The translations under genes and the position numbers were made by a program. 64,000 nt of DNA, from positions 144,501 to 208,500 of the forward strand of contig JACVCB010000002.1 of the NCBI GenBank assembly GCA_016742255.1, in the 5' to 3' direction. This document shows positions 58,314-64,000 of this stretch, piece after piece (position 1 is the stretch's first letter; the number at the start of each line of letters is the position of its first letter). Below the pieces are notes generated by a model. That model saw nothing but the letters and a program-made list of their open reading frames with translations. It ran no database searches and was not told the DNA's origin. This stretch comes from Leptospira sp. Its GTDB lineage: Bacteria > Spirochaetota > Leptospiria > Leptospirales > Leptospiraceae.

Positions 58314-60659
58314 TTGTCACGTTTTCAAAAAAATACACTCCTCATTTTCACACTTCTGGCGTCAATCGCCTATGCTCCGTTATACTATTCTATTAAGAAT
58401 GTAATCAAAAAAGAATCAATACCAATCACGTTAGAAACACCGGAGACGGTTGTTTTTTTTAGTTTAGGAGAGTTCGATTCCAAAGGGGAAATTAAAGACC
58501 CAAAGACGATACAACTACTTCTAGAAACTACCCATTTCCAATTCCAAAATACAACGGATGCAGTGTATCTGGGAAAACACTCAGAACTTTCATCTTCCAA
58601 ACAAAGTCGTTCTGAAATCATACTCAATGGAACCTTCCTATGGGAAGAAAAAGGAATTAAATTTACACCTAAACTTCGTTATGTGGAATCTAAATCTACA
58701 ACAACGGGAAATCCAATCTTTGTGAAATACGAAGAAAGAGGAAATTTGATATTGGAAGTCCAAACTTCTCTCACTCATTTGGTAGATGAAACGATAAGAC
58801 TCAATCGCCTCATCAAACGGAATCCACAATGGGTATTTGTATTAGAGGAGGAAATTCTATCTGAATCAGAATTTGTAAAACTGACAGAATATGATTTTGA
58901 TGCTAATTCCGAGAGTCGAAAAAATGTTTTAGTTTCTCTTAATTTTAAAACCAATTTTACAGAGTGGCTTAAGGTTAATGATCGATTGGAGAAACAAACA
59001 GAAGATAATTTAAAAGAGATATGGAAAGAAGTTGGTTCCAATCCGAAATTATCTAAGTTCGTACGTTTCCAAATCGCAAAAAATATCTCTCATTTTTATT
59101 TCGAAAAAGCAGAATATTCAAAATCCATCGAATTTGCAAATTTCGCCAAACGAGAAAAAGAATCTTCTAAACAAGTATTTCATAGTGATTATGCAGATAT
59201 TCTTTCCCTAATTGGAAAATGTTTGGTGTTAGATGGAAAAAAAGAAGACTCAATTTTTTATCTGACATCAGCTAAAAAAATCTATGAAACCTTGGGGCTC
59301 TTAAATGATCCAGAAGGAATACAAAACTCTTATTTTTATGGATTGGTGTTATTTGATGTTTCGCAGTTAGAACTTTCTGCCTATGAACTTTCTCTCATCC
59401 AAGGGAAACTCAGTGATGTATACCAAACCATTTATTTGGATTATAATTTAGCACAAACTCTCTATCGATTGGGTCGATATGATGCTACGATCACTTTGTT
59501 AAAAGAACAACGCACAAAAATCTTTGAGGTTTCCATTCCGAATTTTGATATTGCTCTACAATCTCTACTGTTGTATGGAGCAGCCCAATACAATGTTGGA
59601 AATTGGAGTATTGCAAAATCAGTTTGGGAATCGATACTCCATGCAAAATCAACATATGCTATCGAAGAAAAACCTTATTATCGATTTGCACTTTTTAATT
59701 TGAGTATTTTGTCTAGGGAAAGAAATTATATCGAAGAATCGGAAGAGTATTACAAACAATATGTAAAACTTTCTCCATATGGCCAAATCGAACCATTGCC
59801 AACAACTGTGCATTTTGAAATTGGAAAACCAATTTACCCTTACACTTGGAATCTGACAAATAATGGACTTTTTTCTGAATTAGAAGAGAAAACAATTCGT
59901 TCGTATACTGGTAGGTATTTATTCCAGTCCCAAGATGAAGAGATCAGAGCGAGAACCTATGAAAATCGATTAGAAGATACCAATTTAATTTTAGATGATT
60001 TATTGAATCCAAATGCCTATCTCACAAAATCAATGTTAGTTCTCAGGAAATCATTGTTTGGTGACCTGAAATTACATGAGAGAGGAAACCAAGTTGTATT
60101 TTTAGACATTGGCCCTGCATTAAACCATCCTGAGTATCCGGGTGTGACTTCCCAAGCGGTAGCAAAACATTTTCCCAAAATGGAAGTTGTCTTATGGGAA
60201 CTGCCTGGAGAAGTGGAACTTTTTTTGAAAAAAGTAAAACCTGAATTGAAAGAAAAGTTATATTCTTTTTCAAATATTCGAATTCTATCAGCAGATGGAG
60301 TTGGTGAATTTCAAACTGAATACAATGATCCCAAACATTGGATTCTAAGGAATCGATCCATTCCCAATTTGAAACAGAAAACGATTGTTATACGAGCTGC
60401 CAATTCCATTGATATTTACGAACCTTACACAAAGATTTTACCTCACTTCCAAAACCTTGGTAAGGAACTGAAGGAGAATCCTGTATTGTATTTTTTCAAT
60501 CGCAGTATTCTACTGAAACCAAAGGGAAAAGAAAAGTTTATACTCATTGGAAACCAATCCATAAGAGGGTTTCATCATAATTTCCAAAGTTTAGATCGTA
60601 ATGGAGAACCTCCATATTCGATCCTTCCATTTAGTATCAGCGATGAGGTGATACCATGA
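58314..60659 (+). CDS. Unknown anchored TPR protein with Rossmann-like C-terminus
   Basis: A 781-residue protein with no family I can name. An N-terminal hydrophobic segment (about 8-27) makes it secreted or membrane-anchored. Residues about 235-520 are TPR-like helical hairpins. The last 200 residues begin VVFLDIGPALNHPEYPG and contain a FPKMEVVLWELPGEVE stretch, which recalls the SAM-binding strand order of methyltransferases. The glycine motif is altered and the position outside the membrane argues against SAM use. The start is a TTG at 58314 with no clear ribosome binding site, supported only by the hydrophobic segment that follows. It overlaps the next gene by ATGA. Confidence 0.65.
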   Translation: MSRFQKNTLLIFTLLASIAYAPLYYSIKNVIKKESIPITLETPETVVFFSLGEFDSKGEIKDPKTIQLLLETTHFQFQNTTDAVYLGKHSELSSSKQSRSEIILNGTFLWEEKGIKFTPKLRYVESKSTTTGNPIFVKYEERGNLILEVQTSLTHLVDETIRLNRLIKRNPQWVFVLEEEILSESEFVKLTEYDFDANSESRKNVLVSLNFKTNFTEWLKVNDRLEKQTEDNLKEIWKEVGSNPKLSKFVRFQIAKNISHFYFEKAEYSKSIEFANFAKREKESSKQVFHSDYADILSLIGKCLVLDGKKEDSIFYLTSAKKIYETLGLLNDPEGIQNSYFYGLVLFDVSQLELSAYELSLIQGKLSDVYQTIYLDYNLAQTLYRLGRYDATITLLKEQRTKIFEVSIPNFDIALQSLLLYGAAQYNVGNWSIAKSVWESILHAKSTYAIEEKPYYRFALFNLSILSRERNYIEESEEYYKQYVKLSPYGQIEPLPTTVHFEIGKPIYPYTWNLTNNGLFSELEEKTIRSYTGRYLFQSQDEEIRARTYENRLEDTNLILDDLLNPNAYLTKSMLVLRKSLFGDLKLHERGNQVVFLDIGPALNHPEYPGVTSQAVAKHFPKMEVVLWELPGEVELFLKKVKPELKEKLYSFSNIRILSADGVGEFQTEYNDPKHWILRNRSIPNLKQKTIVIRAANSIDIYEPYTKILPHFQNLGKELKENPVLYFFNRSILLKPKGKEKFILIGNQSIRGFHHNFQSLDRNGEPPYSILPFSISDEVIP

Positions 60660-61657
60660 TCTCGATAGAAATCGATTTTATTTATTTTTTTGCATCTCTC
60701 TTCTTTTTACAGTATAGTTTGGTGTTTGTTGCCAATAAAGAGATCAAAAATTTATTCTTATTATACTGGTTGAGTCTATCGGTTATCGGAATTTTTCTCC
60801 TACTTTCGCTTTCGAGATGGGGAATTTCCATTTTTGGTTGGGATACTCAATCCATTTTTATGCTTCTAACAAAGACCAACTTAATTTTGTTTTTAGCATT
60901 TCAGGTGTTAGAAGATCGAATATACTCATTTTCAAGGGTTCTCAGTTTTCTAGTTTTAGTTTTACTGACTCTTTTTTTTGGATCTTTTTTTTATTGGATC
61001 CATTTGTTTCAAACACAACTACTTGCTCAGGATGAGTTAGGGCTTTTACCATTCACCATTGCCATGGGTGCGTTTGTTTGGTCTCGGGAAATGTTTTGGA
61101 ATCCCCAAAATTCAAACGAATCAAAGTTAGTGGAAGAAGAACAACCGAATTTATTGTTTTTGTTTTTACCTTGTATTTTATTCCTCTTATCGCCTGACAA
61201 AACAAATTATGAATTTATCGAAATGATAGGAAAACCAGTGATTTTGGGATTTTCTTCCTTAATTGGATTTTCACTCATCTCTCAATACCTAAAAGTTTCC
61301 ATCCCAAGAGAAGCTGAGATAGGTGTATGGTTAGGAAGTATTGGATTTTCGACAGCGATTAGTGTAGATTTAATGGTAAGTATTCCTTTGGCATTTGTGA
61401 TTGGAATGTTTGCCCGCGGAATCTATCTTTATCTTAATGAATTGAAATGGTCAGATTCAGGAAAAAGGGGGGTTGTTTCCTATTTGGTTCCATCTGTATT
61501 GGCAACTTTTTTGCCTTTTTTAGTCATCGAACCAAAAGATTGGAACCATGCACCCTATGTCTTGTTAGGAGTCCAAGTCTTATATTTTCTGAGTTTTTAT
61601 CTAATTTCAAGTTTAGTTTTTGGCTTTCTACTTCTAATCAAACCAAAGTCAGAATAA
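60656..61657 (+). CDS. Unknown multi-pass membrane protein
   Basis: A 333-residue integral membrane protein with about nine or ten hydrophobic segments and few charged loops, one around residues 150-165 (NPQNSNESKLVEEEQ). No transporter or enzyme signature is recognised. Its ATG overlaps the stop of the large TPR protein (ATGA), so both are made together, and a physical complex with that anchored protein is the simplest inference. A hairpin lies 15 bases after its stop. Confidence 0.65.
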   Translation: MISIEIDFIYFFASLFFLQYSLVFVANKEIKNLFLLYWLSLSVIGIFLLLSLSRWGISIFGWDTQSIFMLLTKTNLILFLAFQVLEDRIYSFSRVLSFLVLVLLTLFFGSFFYWIHLFQTQLLAQDELGLLPFTIAMGAFVWSREMFWNPQNSNESKLVEEEQPNLLFLFLPCILFLLSPDKTNYEFIEMIGKPVILGFSSLIGFSLISQYLKVSIPREAEIGVWLGSIGFSTAISVDLMVSIPLAFVIGMFARGIYLYLNELKWSDSGKRGVVSYLVPSVLATFLPFLVIEPKDWNHAPYVLLGVQVLYFLSFYLISSLVFGFLLLIKPKSE

Positions 61658-61672
61658 ATTTTTGAAAAAACA

Positions 61673-61699
61673 ATCGACAGTGAATTTTTTGCTGTCGAT
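61673..61699 (+). promoter_or_regulatory. Hairpin just before the GAF/HD-GYP gene
   Basis: ATCGACAG (61673-61680) pairs perfectly with CTGTCGAT (61692-61699) around 11 bases. It ends 9 bases before the GTG start at 61709, over the place where a ribosome binding site should be. It has no following T-run, so it looks more like a translational or operator element than a terminator. Confidence 0.4.
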
Positions 61700-61708
61700 A
61701 GTAATTCT

Positions 61709-63682
61709 GTGAACCCATCTTCGGATTCGAAATACATCATCACGGATGACCCTTTTTTTGAAGGTAAAATTGCCGATTTTTCTAGAAAACTAAAAACAAA
61801 TGTCCTTTCCCTCTCCGATTTACCCAATACTGATTTTGATTCACAAGGTAAAATCATAAAACTCTTATTTTACATCTCTCGTTATGAGTTAGAAAATAAA
61901 CATAAAGAAATCCATCAGTTTTTAAAAGAAAATCCCACTATTATGTCCAACATCATCGTGAGGGCACCAATCGACTACACAGGTTATATGGCATTGTCGA
62001 TTGAGGAAGAATTGTTTTTCACGAATGTTCCAGATGATGCTCCTTTGGTATTTCTCATCAAAAATTTGGTAAATGCATTTACCAGCTTACAGATGATTGT
62101 TGATAAATTTGAACTCCAAAAACGAATCAATGTATCCACAAATGAAATTTCAAAACTAACAAAAATTGGAATCAGTTTAGCGAATGAAAAAGATTTTACG
62201 AAATTACTTCGTGATATTTTGAATTCAGCACGAGAGATATCCAATTCAGATTCTGGTTCTTTGTATTTGGTGGAAAAAGATGAAAGGGGGAATCCAAGAA
62301 ATTTACGATTTAAAATTTCTGCCTTGGATTTAAATAGTGATGAATTTATCCTTCCTATCAACAAAAAAAGTATAGCAGGTTATGTTGCCTTCACAGGCAA
62401 ACAATTGAATATACCAAACGTATACGAACTTTCAGGCAAAGAAGAATATAAGTTTAACAGTGATTTTGATCGAATGAGTAATTATTACTCCAAGTCGATG
62501 TTGGTGGTTCCCATGAAAGACCACCATGATGAAGTAGTAGGTGTTATCCAACTCATCAATCGCAAAAAGAATTTTCAAACCAAACTGACATTAGATGAAA
62601 TGAAATCGAATTCAGTTTTGGATTATGATAAATACTCGGAAGAACTTGTTATGGCAGTTGCAGGGCAAGCGGCCGTTGCAATCCAAAACAATAACCTTGT
62701 CCATGAAATAGAAACCTTATTTGAAGGGTTTGTAACAGCTAGTGTATCTGCCATCGAATCTAGGGACCCAACAACATCTGGTCATTCTTTTCGTGTAGCC
62801 CAGTACACCGTTGGACTTGCTGAATCTGTGAATGGAGTGCAAGTTGGACGATTTAAAGATGTTCACTTTAATGAATCTCAAATCAAAGAAATCCGTTATG
62901 CATCCTTATTACATGATTTTGGAAAAGTTGGTGTTAGAGAAAAGGTTTTGGTAAAAGCCAAAAAATTAGAAGATTATGAGTTGGATCTCATTCGTTGGAG
63001 ATTCCAATTTATTCTAAAAGATGTAGAATCTAAACTTGCACAGAAAAAAATTGAATACTTAAAAAAACACGGTAACAACGGATATCCACAGTTTGAAAAA
63101 TCAATCCAGTTAGAATATACATTAGAAAAGGAAAAATTGGAAGAGATGGTTCGTGTCATTACCGATTCAAATGAACCAACCATTTTGGAAGAGGGTAATT
63201 CAAACTTTTTAGAAGAGATTTCTAAAATGAGTTACCACACAACCGATGGGAACCAATTGAGTTTGTTACTTCCAAAAGAATTTAATTTTTTATCGATTCG
63301 TCGTGGTTCTTTGGATTTTGAAGAAAGAAGGGAAATTGAATCCCATGTGGAACATACGTTTCAATTTTTATCCAAAATCCCTTGGACAAGAGAACTCAAA
63401 ATGGTTCCGAGTATCGCACATGGCCACCATGAAAAATTAAATGGATCGGGATACCCAAGAGGTTTGTCTGCGGTAGAGATTCCCGTTCAGGCAAAAATGA
63501 TGGCCATTGCTGATATTTTTGATGCGTTAACGGACCAGGACCGTCCCTATAAAAAAGCGGTTCCACTTGATCGGGCATTTGATATTTTAAAAATGGAAGT
63601 GCGAGACCAACACATCGATGGAGACCTTCTCGATCTCTTTATTGAAAGTCGCGCTTACGAAAAAATTCAGCACAAACGATAA
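61709..63682 (+). CDS. GAF and HD-GYP domain protein, probable cyclic di-GMP phosphodiesterase
   Basis: A 657-residue cytoplasmic protein. Residues 1-140 are unassigned, about 150-330 form a GAF domain, and 345-645 an HD-GYP domain. Catalytic residues are intact: His359 (SGHSFRVA), His402-Asp403 ([10 protein letters not shown]), His546, His573-His574 and the GYP motif at 581-583 (NGSGYPRG). An insertion of about 115 residues (roughly 421-535, with charged helices) separates the HD and GYP halves, unlike canonical members. The GTG at 61709 is the first start and follows a hairpin. Function inferred: breaks down cyclic di-GMP under control of a GAF ligand. Confidence 0.88.
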   Translation: MNPSSDSKYIITDDPFFEGKIADFSRKLKTNVLSLSDLPNTDFDSQGKIIKLLFYISRYELENKHKEIHQFLKENPTIMSNIIVRAPIDYTGYMALSIEEELFFTNVPDDAPLVFLIKNLVNAFTSLQMIVDKFELQKRINVSTNEISKLTKIGISLANEKDFTKLLRDILNSAREISNSDSGSLYLVEKDERGNPRNLRFKISALDLNSDEFILPINKKSIAGYVAFTGKQLNIPNVYELSGKEEYKFNSDFDRMSNYYSKSMLVVPMKDHHDEVVGVIQLINRKKNFQTKLTLDEMKSNSVLDYDKYSEELVMAVAGQAAVAIQNNNLVHEIETLFEGFVTASVSAIESRDPTTSGHSFRVAQYTVGLAESVNGVQVGRFKDVHFNESQIKEIRYASLLHDFGKVGVREKVLVKAKKLEDYELDLIRWRFQFILKDVESKLAQKKIEYLKKHGNNGYPQFEKSIQLEYTLEKEKLEEMVRVITDSNEPTILEEGNSNFLEEISKMSYHTTDGNQLSLLLPKEFNFLSIRRGSLDFEERREIESHVEHTFQFLSKIPWTRELKMVPSIAHGHHEKLNGSGYPRGLSAVEIPVQAKMMAIADIFDALTDQDRPYKKAVPLDRAFDILKMEVRDQHIDGDLLDLFIESRAYEKIQHKR

Positions 63683-63753
63683 AAAAAACCTGAAAAAAAG
63701 TTCGTCTTTTAAAGCACCTCCGAAACTTGTGTGTCTAAGCATTAGGAGGAGAC

Positions 63754-64000
63754 ATGAACCAAACTCTAAAAGGTCGCACAGTGATCATTACTGGCATTAC
63801 AGATGCGTCCTCACTAGCACTTATCATTGCAAAAGAATGTAAAGACCAAGGTGCCAAACTCATTTGCACAGGACTTGGAAAAACACCTTTTCACAAAAAT
63901 TTATCTGAAAATAGCGTAAACTTTTTAGATCGTACTTATGCAGATTTTCAAAATACCGTAAAAAAAGAATTAGGTGAAGATGTGATCACCTTTCCTCTCG
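63754..64000 (+). CDS. Enoyl-ACP reductase-like short-chain dehydrogenase, 3' end outside window
   Basis: Only the first 82 codons are visible. The N-terminus MNQTLKGRTVIITGITDASS fits the FabI-type SDR start (L-K-G-K-x-x-x-I-T-G), with SSLALIIAKECKDQGAKL in place of the SIAYGIA helix, so it is an SDR-fold NAD(P)H reductase, likely FabI (last step of fatty acid elongation) or a close paralogue. AGGAGG lies just before the ATG at 63754. The catalytic Tyr and Lys are beyond the window, so the assignment stays open. Confidence 0.6.
   Translation, partial: MNQTLKGRTVIITGITDASSLALIIAKECKDQGAKLICTGLGKTPFHKNLSENSVNFLDRTYADFQNTVKKELGEDVITFPL

Overview
The window is AT-rich bacterial chromosome from a spirochaete, almost certainly Leptospira and most like the saprophytic (L. 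biflexa-type) clade. The main grounds are a complete heme operon in the Leptospira order hemA-C(D)-B-L-E-N-G with hemH converging on it, a spirochaete/mitochondrial-type EF-G, a spirochaetal fliK-flgD-flgE block, and many Leptospira-style unknown proteins. Nothing here looks like a prophage, an IS element or a CRISPR array. The DNA reads as ordinary housekeeping and metabolic chromosome, nearly all coding, with only one gene-free stretch above 300 bases (2555-2927).

Layout. 1-2554: a partial membrane adenylate cyclase and a convergent, catalytically degenerate HD-GYP protein. 2928-9947: acyl-CoA dehydrogenase, carotenoid-type FAD oxidoreductase, homoserine kinase, two unknown genes, a membrane-anchored DsbA-like protein and malate dehydrogenase. 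10106-16057: an alpha/beta hydrolase divergent from a MarR regulator with palindromic sites between them, then a tight minus-strand run (LysM/M23 protein, amidohydrolase, cNMP-binding TPR protein, Crp-like regulator, tRNA-Arg(CCU), prmC) in which the tRNA sits between two coding regions with almost no spacer. 16159-25632: EF-G, a Trk/Ktr potassium channel subunit, an operon of unknown membrane protein + UbiA-type phosphoribosyltransferase + thioredoxin-like protein, several unknowns, a PhaR-like regulator and a HEAT-repeat protein. 25699-28583: cysK and topA, the latter without a normal start codon.

28573-37847 is the heme region: ferrochelatase on the plus strand and seven minus-strand genes from glutamyl-tRNA reductase to protoporphyrinogen oxidase, mostly joined by 4-base ATGA overlaps. 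HemC and HemD are fused, and the glutamyl-tRNA reductase is short. 37957-41416 holds msrB, a small secreted protein, the RNase P RNA gene, a NERD-domain ATPase whose 3' end overlaps RNase P RNA, and a lipoprotein.

41456-54337 is a sulfate assimilation island: siroheme synthesis (SUMT plus precorrin-2 dehydrogenase), sulfite reductase (cysJ, cysI), and the minus-strand run sbp-cysT-cysW-cysA-cysH-cysD-cysN followed by a TauD-family oxygenase. CysH carries iron-sulfur cysteines and no APS kinase is present, so the route appears to run sulfate > APS > sulfite > sulfide, with cysK elsewhere in the window making cysteine. The siroheme needed by CysI comes from the uroporphyrinogen III made by the heme operon.

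54518-58216 is a flagellar hook block (fliK, flgD, flgE) closed by a clear terminator. The FlgE has no cysteine, and serine occupies the place of the cysteine used for lysinoalanine cross-linking in other spirochaetes. 58314-61657 is an unrecognised two-gene module (anchored TPR protein plus multi-pass membrane protein). It is followed by a GAF/HD-GYP protein with a large insertion, and the window ends inside a FabI-like reductase gene.
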